Positions 7,898-18,078 of a stretch of 64,000 bases of DNA are shown one piece after another. Where the stretch lies: assembly GCF_014334015.1 (NCBI RefSeq), contig NZ_CP060488.1:5600501-5664500 (forward strand). The letters are read 5' to 3'. The notes beneath the pieces are model-generated. The model searched no databases. It had not been told where the DNA came from and saw only the letters and a list, made by a program, of their open reading frames with translations. The position numbers and the translations under genes are program-made. The stretch's first letter is position 1; each line of letters starts with the position of its first letter. Origin of the DNA: Bacteroides sp. M10 (GTDB lineage Bacteria > Bacteroidota > Bacteroidia > Bacteroidales > Bacteroidaceae).

Positions 7898-8341
7898 CTA
7901 AAATGTTTTCTTCAAATATATCATATCCACCAACTGCACACCATCCTCATACATCGGATGATCGTAGTTGTCAGTAAAGAAATTCTTTATCCGGTGAGAA
8001 ACCGTGAAACCACAGTGTTCATAGAAAGATCTGGAAGAAGGTACATCGCCTGTACCCACTAACATTTCAAAACACTTTCCCTGATAATATTCAAATAAAA
8101 ATTCGATTAAACGTTTTCCGTACCCCTGCCGTTGAAAGAAAGGAACGGTAGCAATATTCTTGATTTCATAAATACCTTCCCCCTCACGAGTCACTACACA
8201 AAGAGCTTTCAATCCGTTATCATAAAGAACGAACATATCACCGCGCTCCAAATACCGGTCAATCATACTTTCCTGTTCATCAGCCAAGAGTAATAATTCG
8301 AGAAATTCTTTTTTATCTGAAGTTACTAGCTTTATCTCCAT
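7898..8341 (-). CDS. GNAT-family N-acetyltransferase
   Basis: 147 residues. The acetyl-CoA binding motif A is IATVPFFQRQGYGKRLIEFLF (QRQGYG at about residues 69-74), preceded by beta-strand segments and followed by the motif-B region FEMLVGTGDVPSSRSFYEHCGF. Single-domain GNAT enzymes acetylate amines on small molecules or proteins; the substrate cannot be told. 9 bp before the ECF sigma gene. Confidence 0.92.
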   Translation of the reverse strand: MEIKLVTSDKKEFLELLLLADEQESMIDRYLERGDMFVLYDNGLKALCVVTREGEGIYEIKNIATVPFFQRQGYGKRLIEFLFEYYQGKCFEMLVGTGDVPSSRSFYEHCGFTVSHRIKNFFTDNYDHPMYEDGVQLVDMIYLKKTF

Positions 8342-8442
8342 ATTCTTAAATATTTGAATGGTGTTATAATCAAATGTATGTACTAATATACCTGTTTATC
8401 CACTCATCGAGCGACTTGTTGCAAAATCCTTCCCTCTAACCT

Positions 8443-9282
8443 TTAAAGAAGTATTTTCTCCAGATCATCAGGCACATATACCAGTCCGGAAAATTCCCGG
8501 GACGCTTCTTCCGTATAAGACTCCTTACGAGTGGCTAATGTCTTATCCTCTGTATGATATAATAACAGACGCTTTATTCCTAATTGTTGTGCCAGTCTGC
8601 CCGCATCCAGTGCAGTACTATGATGTTTTTCATAAGGTTTGAAACGCTCGCGATCCTTATATAAACAGAATGCTTCACACAATAGCCAGTCCACACCTTC
8701 AGTATATGAGCGAACTTGCTCATTATACGGTTCATCTCCCAAACAAACCAAAGATTTGCCGTTAGGTAATAATGCCCGGAAACCGTATTGTTTTTCTTTG
8801 GTGGAAGCAATATCAAAACATTGTAAACTCAAATCACCAAGCTGAAGAGTATCTCCGTTTTTTATTTCGTAGAACTCAATATGTTTATTGATAGCTTTCA
8901 TAACCGAAACAGGCAGCGTCATGCGACATATTTGCTCCAGCACCATCAGCACTTTGTCGTGTCCATACACACGGAATGTTCCAGAATAATGCCCGTTTGA
9001 TGCCCGCTGTGCAATGATACGTATCATCCAGACAGCCCCCAGTATATGATCGGTATGTACATGCGTCACAAACATATCGTGTATACTGTCGATGGGTACA
9101 TCTACTTTTTCCAATTGGTTTAAGATTCCATTTCCACCACCTCCATCGACCAGTAATACAGTCTCTTTCGTTTGGAGGATAAAACAGGTATTATAACATT
9201 TGGTAACGGTAGCATTGCCCGTTCCGAGCATAATCAACTCCGTTTCTATCTGATTCATTTCTGCCATTGCCAATTCATTCAT
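8443..9282 (-). CDS. Metallo-beta-lactamase-fold hydrolase (RNase Z/arylsulfatase-like)
   Basis: 279 residues. Zinc-site landmarks are HVHTDH (about residues 75-80), GDEP (near 177) and a late histidine in LLLYHTED. LGTGNA at the N-terminus is typical of the tRNase Z-like branch. RNase Z proper is encoded elsewhere in these genomes and has an exosite arm, so this is more likely a hydrolase of unknown substrate. Its start overlaps the upstream hxlR-type gene by 8 bp, so the pair is one unit. An internal MAEMNQIE start (two residues groups later) is also possible. Confidence 0.88.
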   Translation of the reverse strand: MNELAMAEMNQIETELIMLGTGNATVTKCYNTCFILQTKETVLLVDGGGGNGILNQLEKVDVPIDSIHDMFVTHVHTDHILGAVWMIRIIAQRASNGHYSGTFRVYGHDKVLMVLEQICRMTLPVSVMKAINKHIEFYEIKNGDTLQLGDLSLQCFDIASTKEKQYGFRALLPNGKSLVCLGDEPYNEQVRSYTEGVDWLLCEAFCLYKDRERFKPYEKHHSTALDAGRLAQQLGIKRLLLYHTEDKTLATRKESYTEEASREFSGLVYVPDDLEKILL

Positions 9283-9634
9283 GTTGCTGATTTATTTGCC
9301 TATGTTCCAGAACGGTATCCATATTCTCCAAAGCCCATCCTACCAGTCCTTCAATATGAGGAATCAAAGTGCCACCCGTATCTGTCAGGCAATACTCCAC
9401 ACGGGGAGGTACTTCGGCATACACTTTCCGCTCCACCAATCCGTCTGATTCTAAAGTACGTAACGTAACAGTCAACATTCTTTGAGAGACATCTTCTATC
9501 GTTTTATGAATATCACTAAAACGCATCGTACCATTGGCATTCAACGTAATAAGCACCAGCATCGACCACTTGTCTCCCAAGCGGCTTAACACATCTCTTA
9601 TCGGACAATTTCCTGTCGGATGAAAGTTTTTCAT
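9275..9634 (-). CDS. HxlR-family transcriptional regulator
   Basis: 119 residues, the normal HxlR length. CPIRDVLSRLGDKWSMLVLITL (Cys9 first, then the GDKW motif) and FSDIHKTIEDVSQRMLTVTLRTLE give the winged helix; the wing is near VPPRVEYCLTDTG. Cys9 is at the site used for redox or aldehyde sensing in YodB/HxlR relatives. It overlaps the hydrolase gene and is divergent from a DJ-1/PfpI gene across 166 bp, a common pairing for electrophile response. Confidence 0.93.
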   Translation of the reverse strand: MKNFHPTGNCPIRDVLSRLGDKWSMLVLITLNANGTMRFSDIHKTIEDVSQRMLTVTLRTLESDGLVERKVYAEVPPRVEYCLTDTGGTLIPHIEGLVGWALENMDTVLEHRQINQQHE

Positions 9635-9670
9635 TCTTTAACGTTTTGTATTTTATTGAAATTCAGCAAT

Positions 9671-9688
9671 AGTTACCTTTATGTAACT
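9671..9688. promoter_or_regulatory. Candidate HxlR operator
   Basis: AGTTAC and GTAACT are separated by 6 nt in the divergent intergenic region between hxlR and the DJ-1 gene. Spacing fits a small winged-helix dimer; inference only. Confidence 0.35.
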
Positions 9689-9709
9689 TCCTTATTTTCA
9701 AGTACGTTC

Positions 9710-9740
9710 TTGCATTTTTCAAACAAGAAAGATACATTTG
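9710..9740 (+). promoter_or_regulatory. Promoter of the DJ-1/PfpI gene
   Basis: TTG (9710-9712), 20-nt spacer, TACATTTG (9733-9740): full consensus match, with a leader of about 50 nt. Confidence 0.7.
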
Positions 9741-9800
9741 CATCACAAAAGTAATAAACTTACTAATAATAACTATTGTTTCATTTAAATAATTATGATT

Positions 9801-10328
9801 ATGGCAAAGAAAGTTGCAGTTTTAGCAGTGAATCCGGTAAATGGTTGTGGACTATTCCAATATTTGGAAGCATTTTTCGAAAATGGCATTTCATATAAAG
9901 TATTTGCCGTATCGGATACGAAGGATATTAAAACAAATTCAGGAATCAGCCTGACAGTAGATGACATGATCGCTAATTTGAAGGGACACGAAGATGAATT
10001 CGACGCACTCGTTTTCTCATGTGGCGATGCAGTGCCTGTATTTCAGCAGAATGCTGATAAGCCCTACAATGTAGATTTAATGCAAGTCATTAAAAGTTTC
10101 GGAGATAAGGGAAAAATGATGATCGGACATTGTGCCGGTGCAATGATGTTCGACTTTACAGGAATTACCAAAGACAAGAAAGTAGCAGTTCACCCATTAG
10201 CCAAACCAGCCATTCAAAACGGAACAGCTACTGATGAGAAATCAGAGATAGATGGTAACTTTTTCACTGCTCAAGATGAAAATACCATTTGGACAATGAT
10301 GCCGCAAGTTATCGAAGCATTAAAATAA
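9801..10328 (+). CDS. DJ-1/PfpI (ThiJ) superfamily protein
   Basis: 175 residues from ATG 9801; an ATG two codons upstream (9795) is equally open. N-terminus MAKKVAVLAVNPVNGCG and the nucleophile elbow GHCAGAMMF (Cys near residue 112) place it in the DJ-1/PfpI family, in the branch with glutamine-amidotransferase-like fold. Members act on glyoxals or protect against oxidative and electrophile stress. Divergence from an HxlR regulator suggests induction by such stress. Confidence 0.88.
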   Translation: MAKKVAVLAVNPVNGCGLFQYLEAFFENGISYKVFAVSDTKDIKTNSGISLTVDDMIANLKGHEDEFDALVFSCGDAVPVFQQNADKPYNVDLMQVIKSFGDKGKMMIGHCAGAMMFDFTGITKDKKVAVHPLAKPAIQNGTATDEKSEIDGNFFTAQDENTIWTMMPQVIEALK

Positions 10329-10400
10329 TGCCGACAGCGCAGATATAAAATAATAAATATAAACATTATTATTTTAATTCACGTATCCGAAGATAAAAAA

Positions 10401-10494
10401 GTGCGTTCCTTTAAAAGGAACGGTGTGTTTCTCGGTGTGCAACGAGTCGTTTCTTTTAAAGGAACGACCCGTTGGTTTTAAAGGAAAAATGCAC
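10401..10494. repeat. Cluster of nested stem-loops built on a TTTAAAGGAA motif
   Basis: Hairpin 1 (10404-10422) is CGTTCCTTT-A-AAAGGAACG. Hairpin 2 (10441-10473) has 16-nt arms that pair fully in RNA if two G-U pairs are allowed. A third copy (TTTTAAAGGAAAAATGCAC, 10476-10494) can pair with the first (GTGCGTTCCTTTAAAA). So alternative pairings are possible over 94 nt. Between DJ-1 and a sensor kinase; no coding potential. Confidence 0.6.
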
Positions 10495-10824
10495 ATTTAT
10501 TACGTATTAATAATCAACCACTTACAGATTCAAAAAATTCTAAGACCGACTAACGTCCCCAAACAGCATTTAATTCTATAAATCCGCACAAGTCCACCTC
10601 TTTATTTCTCAAAAGGCCGTTGTTAGTTAACTAAAATCCAACGGAAATATCATATTTTACATTCTCTTTTCGTACCAAGAAAAAGAAAAACGGAACATTA
10701 CAAAAATCCGAAACAGCGTTCATCATTTTTTAAAAGTCCGTATATTAGCAGCTTGAAGATTTGAAAGAGATAAACAGGATACTCCTTTCGAGTTTAAATA
10801 ACCAAACAAGATGCCTAAAACAAT
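10495..10824. other. Gene-free A/T-rich leader before the sensor kinase
   Basis: 330 bp without a credible ORF. I see no consensus -33/-7 pair; the promoter of the downstream kinase probably lies here but is not identifiable by eye. Confidence 0.4.
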
Positions 10825-12420
10825 ATGATTAGAGAGAGAGAGAATTACCATGCATTTTTACTTCATTTTTTAGAAAGACTGAATAGCTGTGACTCTATTG
10901 AGAAAAAAATCACAGAATCACTTACGGATATTTGCGAATATTATGGTTTTAAAAGAGCATTCATTTATCAAACGGATGGATTTCGCTACTTTTATTTAAA
11001 GGAAACAATTGGCAATAACGACAATATCCTACGCCAGCGTTTTGAAATCAGTGAAATGAGCAATCAACATATTGCCCACGCAAATGGCAAAAGCAAACCT
11101 TTTTATGCTTGCAGAACCCAAAATGCTTCCTGGGATGATGTGGACATCATTGATTTTTATAGAGTCGATTCTTTACTGATCCGGCAAATTCAAGACTCCG
11201 AAGGAAAAATCATCGGATTCATCGGATTTGCAGACAGGGAGCATGCAATATCTTTCATCGATGAGGAACTGCAAATGATTCATCTCATTTTAGGATCACT
11301 CTCCAAGGAAATAGCAGTGCGTGAATATAAGGAAAGAGAAGTGCGGGCAGGCAAGACTTTAAGCAGCATCATGAATAACATGGGGGTTGACATCTATGTA
11401 AACTCTTTCGATTCTCATGATATGCTATATGCCAATGAATCCATGGCTGCCCCTTATGGAGGCATCGAACATTTTGAAGGAAAAAAATGCTGGCAGGCTC
11501 TATATAAAGATAAAACCGAAGAATGTGAGTTTTGCCCTAAAAAACATTTGATTGACGAAAACGGGCAACCGTCCAAAGTCTACTCCTGGGATTACCAACG
11601 CCCGTTCGACAAATGTTGGTTCCGGGTATTCAGCGCAGCATTTGCCTGGATCGACGGACAGATCGCACACGTTATCACCAGTGTAGATATTGACCATCAG
11701 AAAACCATTGAGGAAGAACTAAGAATAGCCAAAGAAAAAGCGGAAAACCTGGATCGTTTAAAATCAGCTTTCCTTGCCAATATGAGTCATGAAATCCGTA
11801 CTCCGCTAAACGCAATTGTCGGCTTTGCCAGTTTGCTGGTCGAATCGGATGACAAAAAGGAACGTCAGGATTATGTCGATATCATGCAGGAAAACACTGA
11901 ACTTCTTTTGCAACTGATATCCGATATTCTCGATTTATCAAAAATAGAGGCCGGAACACTCGACTTCACCATGGATCATCTGGACATCAAGAGCTTCTGT
12001 GAAGATATAATGCGCAATTATGATATAAAAAAGGATAAACCCGTACCGGTTCTGCTGGCACCCGGTTTGCCCGAATATTATATATATACAGACAAGAAGC
12101 GCTTGATGCAGGTGATTACGAACTTCATCAATAACGCCCTCAAATTTACGGAGACAGGGCAGATTACTCTTGAATATCATCTAAAGGAAAATACGAATGA
12201 AATAAAATTCTCCGTTACAGATACAGGTATGGGTATTGCTCCCGAAAAAGTCGATAAAGTGTTCGACCGTTTCGTAAAACTCAATTCTTTCTCAAAAGGT
12301 ACAGGATTGGGATTGTCCATTTGCAGAAGTATTATCGAGCACCTTGGTGGTACTATCGGCGTCGAATCCAAATTGGGAATCGGCAGTCGTTTTTGGTTCA
12401 CTCACCCCTATACAGGCTGA
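10825..12420 (+). CDS. Cytoplasmic sensor histidine kinase (GAF/PAS-HisKA-HATPase)
   Basis: 531 residues with no signal peptide or TM segment. Residues about 10-170 look like a GAF-type domain. About 185-300 is a PAS-like domain with cysteines in CWQALYKDKTEECEFCPKK. HisKA follows, with phospho-acceptor His322 in [16 protein letters not shown]. The ATPase domain covers about 415-530 (N box NFINNALKFTETG, G1 DTGMGIAP, G2 GTGLGLSI). It lacks a receiver, so it must pass phosphate to a separate regulator. It is followed by a hybrid kinase with almost the same transmitter region, suggesting duplication. Confidence 0.92.
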   Translation: MIRERENYHAFLLHFLERLNSCDSIEKKITESLTDICEYYGFKRAFIYQTDGFRYFYLKETIGNNDNILRQRFEISEMSNQHIAHANGKSKPFYACRTQNASWDDVDIIDFYRVDSLLIRQIQDSEGKIIGFIGFADREHAISFIDEELQMIHLILGSLSKEIAVREYKEREVRAGKTLSSIMNNMGVDIYVNSFDSHDMLYANESMAAPYGGIEHFEGKKCWQALYKDKTEECEFCPKKHLIDENGQPSKVYSWDYQRPFDKCWFRVFSAAFAWIDGQIAHVITSVDIDHQKTIEEELRIAKEKAENLDRLKSAFLANMSHEIRTPLNAIVGFASLLVESDDKKERQDYVDIMQENTELLLQLISDILDLSKIEAGTLDFTMDHLDIKSFCEDIMRNYDIKKDKPVPVLLAPGLPEYYIYTDKKRLMQVITNFINNALKFTETGQITLEYHLKENTNEIKFSVTDTGMGIAPEKVDKVFDRFVKLNSFSKGTGLGLSICRSIIEHLGGTIGVESKLGIGSRFWFTHPYTG

Positions 12421-12429
12421 TAAAAAAGT

Positions 12430-12461
12430 ATGCTAGTACTCGCAAAAGGCGAGTTTAGCAT
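12430..12461. repeat. Hairpin between the two kinase genes
   Basis: ATGCTA-GT-ACTCGC pairs with GCGAGT-T-TAGCAT around AAAAG, flanked on both sides by TAAAAAAG. No T-run on the plus strand, so not a classical terminator for the upstream kinase. Confidence 0.45.
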
Positions 12462-12603
12462 AAAAAAGAGCGAAAGTGTCCGATAAAACAAGTATTCCGG
12501 CAAAATTAATCATAGAAATAATTTTTCAAGCCTTTTTTTCACTACATTTGTCCTACTAAAATAAAACAAAGTGAAATAAAAATACCACAAGCAAACATTT
12601 ATC

Positions 12604-15600
12604 ATGAATATAAGAAAATACCTATGGCTCTTTTTTTTATGTTTCTTGTCTACATCGTCTATCCAAGCTCAAAGAAACTATATAGATATTCCTAAATACA
12701 TTCTATGTATCAACTCTTATGCAGAATCTACACCGTGGAGTAGCCGGATGATTTCTACTATATCGGAATACGTACAAAAGGATCCTCAACTGGCGTTGTA
12801 TGCAGAGCATATGAACACACTGATGATGGACAATGATTCTATTTTAGGAGAATTTAAAAATATGATTTCCCAGAAATACTCGCAACCACATCCCCGGTTA
12901 TTGGTATTATTGGGAAGTCCCGCATTTACGTTAAGAGATGAATACAGAAAATTATGGGGAGATATACCTGTTATTCTCTGTTCGGAAGAAGCTTTTCAAG
13001 GACCGCAAAAAGCTTACTTCCAGAAAAAAGAGATTGCACCAGCCGATCGTACTCCGATATCGCAGTTCGCCGATCCTTATAATATGGTTTTCCTGTATTC
13101 GAATCTTTATCTTCGCGAAAATATACAACTTATCAATCACCTAAAGCCCAACATCGAGAAATTTATATTCATTGGCGATGAACGGGAAATTAATTTAAGT
13201 AATAGCCTGGACATTCAGGATGAATTAAAAAGAAACTATCCTCAGATCGAATATCAGTTTTTAACACCACGAAAGATGACTACCAATCAATTGTTGGACT
13301 CACTGTATCGTGTCGACTGCCAAACAACAGGTGTATTATTCGCATCCTGGTTTTATAAACAGACATTTGCTGGCAATACATCATTAATAAGTAACGACCA
13401 CAAACTTATCGTGACAACTGCCGCTCCTGTATTCACCCTGAATATGACAGACATTACCGAAGAAAACGGGGGAATGATAGGTGGTTACACTTATAATCAA
13501 AAAATATATAATCAGGAATTGGTTCATGCCATATCAGCTATCCTTGAAGGGAAACAAGCCCGTGAACTTTCCTTCTATATGCCATCAGACGGCCGTCCCA
13601 TCATTAATTATGCAACATTACTCCGTAAAGGGATCTCCCCTTCCTTGTGTCCGTCAAACACACTCTTTTTGCATAAGCCACTTTCGTTTTGGGAACAAAA
13701 CCAATATTTTATCATAGGTTCTTTATCTTTTATATTTCTACTTGCCCTGTTTTTCTTTTATCGAATCCGCAACTTTAATATTATAAAGAAAATGCAACAG
13801 AAGGAAATAGACGCCATGGCTAATTACAAAAACCTGGTGAACAATATGCCTATCCTTTATATGCAGGAAGAACTCATCACGGATGAAAAAGGTATACCTG
13901 TCGAGTTGATTTATCGGAAAGTCAATGCACAGTTTGAAAAGAGTTTCCTCGGTAAAGAGGAGGTGATTGGGAAAAAAGCAAGCGAGATTTTCCCGGAATC
14001 GATGCCGGAATTTTTGCATTTCATAAAGAAAGCACTTGATGAGAATAAAGCAATTACTTTCCCTTATTACTTCAAAAAAATCGACACTTTCTATGATGTG
14101 ATACTCAAAGGGACACAGCACAGCAATATTATTGATGTATTCTGCCTGGATAGTACAGAACTACACAGGGCACAACAAAAGCTAAGCACTATCAACAATA
14201 AGCTCTCCATGTCTCTCGACGTGGCTAATATCGTACCCTGGAAATGGGACTTACAAAGCCATACTATCCTATGCGACATCAACAAGCCGATAGAACTCAG
14301 TATATTGGGAAAAGATGTATCCGAAGAACAACTGGCAGTGCCCGATAATCAATATTTCTCCAAGATATTCAAGGAAGACCGGACACGGGTGGAGCAAGCC
14401 TACAAAGACTTGATAGAAGGTCGTTCAAATAAGGTAAAAGAAGAATATCGTATAGTCAACACTCATAAGGGACTTCATAGAATAGACTGGGTGGAAGCGC
14501 AAGCAGCCGTTGAAACCCGGGACGAAAAGGGAGATCCGTTGACTTTGGTAGGTTCTTCACTAGTCATTACCGAACGAAAGAAGATGGAGCAGGAATTGGT
14601 GAATGCCAAAAACCGTGCAGAAGAATCGAATCGTCTGAAATCGGCTTTCCTGGCAAATATGAGCCATGAGATACGTACGCCCCTTAATGCCATTGTTGGT
14701 TTCTCGGGTATATTGGCTTCTACTGAAGAGGAAGAAGAGAAACAGGAATATGTGAGTATCATTGAAAGTAATAACACTTTGTTGTTGCAACTTATCAGTG
14801 ATATATTGGATTTATCCAAGATAGAAGCAGGAACACTGGATTTTAATTATTCCAATGTAGAGATTAATGATTTGATGAGTGATTTGGAAAACAGTTGCCT
14901 GTTAAAGCTCAAATCGGACAAGGTAAAATTGGAGTTTGTAGCTCCCGAAGAACCTTGTTGCGCACATATAGAAAAGAACAGATTATCCCAGTTAATCATC
15001 AATCTTATAACAAACGCCATTAAATTCACCGAACAAGGCAGTATCCGTTTCGGATATAAACGGGAAAATAATGAATTGTATTTTTATGTCGCTGATACGG
15101 GTTGCGGTATCCCACAAGATAAACAGGATAGTATTTTCGGACGCTTTGTCAAGCTGAACTCATTTGCGCAAGGAACAGGACTCGGGCTTTCCATCTGCCG
15201 GACGCTTGTTGATAATATGGGCGGTAAAATCGGTGTAGAATCAGAAGTAGGTAAAGGCTCTACGTTTTGGTTTACATTGCCCTACAAACAGGCAGAGAGT
15301 GTAGAAAAAACTTCCCAAAAGGAGATACAGACCATCAGCATAGAGAAAGACAAACTTGTTATCCTGGTTGCCGAAGATAACGAAAGCAATTATAAACTGT
15401 TCGAGTCTATTCTAAAATATGATTATCATCTGATACATGCCTGGGACGGACAGGAAGCTGTTAATCTGTTTAAAGAGTATAATCCGCAAATCGTACTGAT
15501 GGATATCAATATGCCTGTCATGGATGGATATGAAGCGACCAAAGAGATTCGTAACTTTTCTGCCAAAGTACCAATTATAGCCATCACAGCCTTTGCTTTT

Positions 15601-15723
15601 GCTTCGGATGAGCAGCGAGTTATGGAAAGTGGCTTTGACGGTTATATGCCGAAGCCGATTAATGCCCGCTTGTTGAAGGCACAGTTGAAAGACATCATGC
15701 ACAAACGCATTGTTTTGTTGTAA
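12604..15723 (+). CDS. Membrane hybrid sensor kinase with periplasmic ABC-type binding region
   Basis: 1039 residues. Signal sequence ([23 protein letters not shown]), then a periplasmic region of about 340 residues resembling the two-lobed ABC substrate-binding fold ([46 protein letters not shown]). One TM helix at about 367-388, two PAS-like domains (about 400-510 and 520-650), HisKA with His688 in [16 protein letters not shown], HATPase (G1 DTGCGIP, G2 GTGLGLSI), and a C-terminal receiver with Asp967 in [20 protein letters not shown]. It should sense a periplasmic or transported small molecule and relay phosphate internally to its receiver. No DNA-binding domain, so the final output is separate. 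Confidence 0.93.
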   Translation: MNIRKYLWLFFLCFLSTSSIQAQRNYIDIPKYILCINSYAESTPWSSRMISTISEYVQKDPQLALYAEHMNTLMMDNDSILGEFKNMISQKYSQPHPRLLVLLGSPAFTLRDEYRKLWGDIPVILCSEEAFQGPQKAYFQKKEIAPADRTPISQFADPYNMVFLYSNLYLRENIQLINHLKPNIEKFIFIGDEREINLSNSLDIQDELKRNYPQIEYQFLTPRKMTTNQLLDSLYRVDCQTTGVLFASWFYKQTFAGNTSLISNDHKLIVTTAAPVFTLNMTDITEENGGMIGGYTYNQKIYNQELVHAISAILEGKQARELSFYMPSDGRPIINYATLLRKGISPSLCPSNTLFLHKPLSFWEQNQYFIIGSLSFIFLLALFFFYRIRNFNIIKKMQQKEIDAMANYKNLVNNMPILYMQEELITDEKGIPVELIYRKVNAQFEKSFLGKEEVIGKKASEIFPESMPEFLHFIKKALDENKAITFPYYFKKIDTFYDVILKGTQHSNIIDVFCLDSTELHRAQQKLSTINNKLSMSLDVANIVPWKWDLQSHTILCDINKPIELSILGKDVSEEQLAVPDNQYFSKIFKEDRTRVEQAYKDLIEGRSNKVKEEYRIVNTHKGLHRIDWVEAQAAVETRDEKGDPLTLVGSSLVITERKKMEQELVNAKNRAEESNRLKSAFLANMSHEIRTPLNAIVGFSGILASTEEEEEKQEYVSIIESNNTLLLQLISDILDLSKIEAGTLDFNYSNVEINDLMSDLENSCLLKLKSDKVKLEFVAPEEPCCAHIEKNRLSQLIINLITNAIKFTEQGSIRFGYKRENNELYFYVADTGCGIPQDKQDSIFGRFVKLNSFAQGTGLGLSICRTLVDNMGGKIGVESEVGKGSTFWFTLPYKQAESVEKTSQKEIQTISIEKDKLVILVAEDNESNYKLFESILKYDYHLIHAWDGQEAVNLFKEYNPQIVLMDINMPVMDGYEATKEIRNFSAKVPIIAITAFAFASDEQRVMESGFDGYMPKPINARLLKAQLKDIMHKRIVLL

Positions 15724-15771
15724 GACGGATAACTGCCGTTTGATAAATCAGTCATTGAATCCTTCAGACAT

Positions 15772-16525
15772 TTAGCAATTCAACCACATTCTAAAAGAAG
15801 CCATTTTGTCTTTACTGACTATGATTTTATCTTTGAAAGGGGGTAGCATATGTACGACTACCTTCTCTAAGAAGTAGGATTCAATACGCTGAATAGCATC
15901 AATACAGACAAGAGTCTGACGGTTCGAAAAAACCGGTCGGGATCAAGTTGTTCATACAGTCTGTCTAAAGCCAGGCCAATAAGATATTCACGTTTTTTAT
16001 GTGTCACGGCAAAAGTCAGCTTATTCTCTGAATAAAAATAAGCAATATCACTGACTTGCAGAGTTAGCAGCTTCTCCCCACTGAAGATTAAAAACCGTGT
16101 GCGATACTTTTTAGCTGTGGACAAAGAAGATTCTTGTGCAACAGTGAGCTGTTGCAAGACTTCCACCATCCAGCTTTCAGCTTTGAAATCATGGATATAG
16201 TTTTTACTTAATCCCTCAAAACGCAAGATGGTCTGCAACAACCGTTCCTCATGAATCGGTTTTAAAAGATAATCAATACTGTTTGACAGGTTATTTTTCT
16301 CATACAGCGCTTTTATCTGTTCAAACACAGCTTTTGCCTGATTGTAGATAGCTTCCGCACGTTCTTTGCAAATACGGAAATCACGGGAATCTATTTCAGC
16401 AATCATATCTCCACGATGGTAGAAATTTTCTGTATACAGGCATACACTTCGAAACAGTCAATCGAGCCAGCCACCTTGAAAGAAAGCTCTGTTTCCTTGA
16501 ATGGTTTCGAGATAAACGAAAAGAG
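15772..16525 (-). pseudogene. Fused remnant: HlyD/RND adaptor fragment joined to LytTR regulator fragment
   Basis: Translating the minus strand in pieces gives two unrelated gene parts. From about 16525 to 16395 one frame reads KPFKETELSFKVAGSIDCFEVY and then stops; from 16418 a second frame reads HRGDMIAEIDSRDFRI and an AEAIYNQ helix. Together these are the barrel-sandwich start of an efflux periplasmic adaptor, broken by a frameshift. At about 16283 it changes abruptly to SIDYLLKPIHEERLL, the end of a receiver, followed by a LytTR DNA-binding domain. At about 15932 another frameshift follows DRFFR; the expected end (NRQTLVCIDAIQRIES, ... MASFRMWLN) continues in the next frame to a stop at 15772. 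So a deletion fused two genes and both halves decayed. The longest open stretch (15867-16406) is not a functional gene. Confidence 0.75.
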
Positions 16526-16632
16526 AAAAAGTATTCGTTTTTAAATTGCCGAGACGGAACAAAGAATGGGACGAAACGGAAAAAGAAAGGATGAAATTTT
16601 GAGCCTTTTATCGTACTTATGTGTTTCCTTAC

Positions 16633-16640
16633 TATCTTTG
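16633..16640 (+). promoter_or_regulatory. -7 box upstream of the NhaC-type antiporter gene
   Basis: TATCTTTG 31 nt before the start codon; no clear -33 box at the right distance. Confidence 0.5.
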
Positions 16641-16670
16641 CAGCTTGAATTATTACTGTAATATCCATTT

Positions 16671-17972
16671 ATGACTGAAGAAAAAATACATAAAGACCGT
16701 CCCGGAAATTGGTGGGCATTGAGTCCGCTACTCGTATTCCTCTGCCTCTATCTGGTGACTTCCATCCTCGTCAACGACTTTTATAAGGTGCCTATCACTG
16801 TGGCCTTTCTCGTCTCTTCCTGTTATGCCATCGCCATTACACGCGGCTTGAAACTGGACCAGCGTATCTACCAATTCTCGGTAGGAGCTGCCAATAAGAA
16901 TATCCTCCTGATGATATGGATATTCATTCTTGCCGGAGCTTTTGCACAAAGCGCCAAGCAAATGGGGGCAATCGATGCCACCGTCAATCTGACACTGCAT
17001 ATCCTTCCGGATAATCTCTTGCTGGCCGGCATCTTTATTGCCGCCTGTTTCATCTCTTTATCCATCGGAACCAGCGTGGGAACCATTGTCGCCCTTACTC
17101 CTGTTGCCGTAGGATTGGCAGAAAAGACGGAAATAGCACTCCCTTTTATGGTAGCTATTGTAGTAGGCGGCTCCTTTTTCGGAGATAACCTGTCTTTTAT
17201 CTCCGATACCACCATTGCCTCGACAAAAACCCAGGAATGTGTAATGCGTGATAAATTCCGGGTAAACTCCATGATAGTGGTTCCGGCAGCCATCATCGTA
17301 CTGGGTATTTATATATTCCAGGGACTGTCCATTACTGCTCCCGCCCAAACACAAACCATCGAATGGATTAAAGTGATACCTTATATAATAGTATTAGGAA
17401 CAGCCGTTGCCGGCATGAATGTGATGCTCGTACTTATAATAGGTATATTGACAACCGGCATCATCGGCATCGCTACCGGCAGTTTCGGCATATTCGACTG
17501 GTTCGGTGCCATGGGAACGGGAATTACAGGCATGGGAGAATTGATTATCATCACTCTACTGGCCGGAGGTATGCTCGAAACGATCCGTTATAACGGCGGT
17601 ATCGATTTCATCATCCGGAAACTTACCCGCCACGTCAATGGCAAGAGAGGTGCCGAACTAAGCATTGCCGCCCTGGTAAGCATCGCCAATTTATGTACTG
17701 CCAACAACACGATTGCCATTATCACAACCGGACCGATTGCCAAAGATATTGCCATAAAATTCCATCTCGACCGGAGGAAAACAGCCAGTATCCTCGATAC
17801 TTTTTCCTGTCTGATACAAGGAATTATTCCTTATGGAGCACAGATGCTGATTGCAGCAGGACTTGCCGGCATCTCCCCTATCAGTATCATCAGCAATCTC
17901 TATTATCCGTTTACAATGGGAGCATGCGCCCTGCTCGCTATATTGTTCCGCTATCCGAAACGGTATTCGTAA
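16671..17972 (+). CDS. NhaC-family Na+/H+ (or ion/organic acid) antiporter
   Basis: 433 residues with about 11 hydrophobic segments. GGSFFGDNLSFISDTTIAST (residues ~164-183) is the conserved NhaC/ArsB-like core with the charged membrane Asp; GTSVGTIVALTPVAVGLA and ANLCTANNTIAIITTGPIAKDIA are the matching half-site motifs. Inner-membrane secondary transporter, likely exchanging Na+ for H+; some relatives exchange malate/lactate or tryptophan-like substrates, so the exact cargo is open. Single gene, followed by rpsP with its own promoter. Confidence 0.88.
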   Translation: MTEEKIHKDRPGNWWALSPLLVFLCLYLVTSILVNDFYKVPITVAFLVSSCYAIAITRGLKLDQRIYQFSVGAANKNILLMIWIFILAGAFAQSAKQMGAIDATVNLTLHILPDNLLLAGIFIAACFISLSIGTSVGTIVALTPVAVGLAEKTEIALPFMVAIVVGGSFFGDNLSFISDTTIASTKTQECVMRDKFRVNSMIVVPAAIIVLGIYIFQGLSITAPAQTQTIEWIKVIPYIIVLGTAVAGMNVMLVLIIGILTTGIIGIATGSFGIFDWFGAMGTGITGMGELIIITLLAGGMLETIRYNGGIDFIIRKLTRHVNGKRGAELSIAALVSIANLCTANNTIAIITTGPIAKDIAIKFHLDRRKTASILDTFSCLIQGIIPYGAQMLIAAGLAGISPISIISNLYYPFTMGACALLAILFRYPKRYS

Positions 17973-17987
17973 AAAAGATGCGAAATG

Positions 17988-18018
17988 TTTGTCAATCAAA
18001 AGAAAAGCCGTATCTTTG
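17988..18018 (+). promoter_or_regulatory. rpsP promoter
   Basis: TTTG (17988-17991), 19-nt spacer, TATCTTTG (18011-18018): full consensus, leader of about 55 nt. Confidence 0.75.
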
Positions 18019-18078
18019 TGCCCGCTATTACGAGATAATAGCATAATTCAAATCAATCATTAAAAACAATTATTAAAA

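Noticed and set aside
12430..12461. Intrinsic terminator after the first sensor kinase
   Set aside because: The hairpin is followed by A6, not a T-run, on the plus strand; kept only as a hairpin.
15867..16406. Intact LytTR response regulator gene
   Set aside because: Its first ~40 residues belong to an efflux adaptor and its last residues are frameshifted relative to the LytTR family, so it is a remnant.
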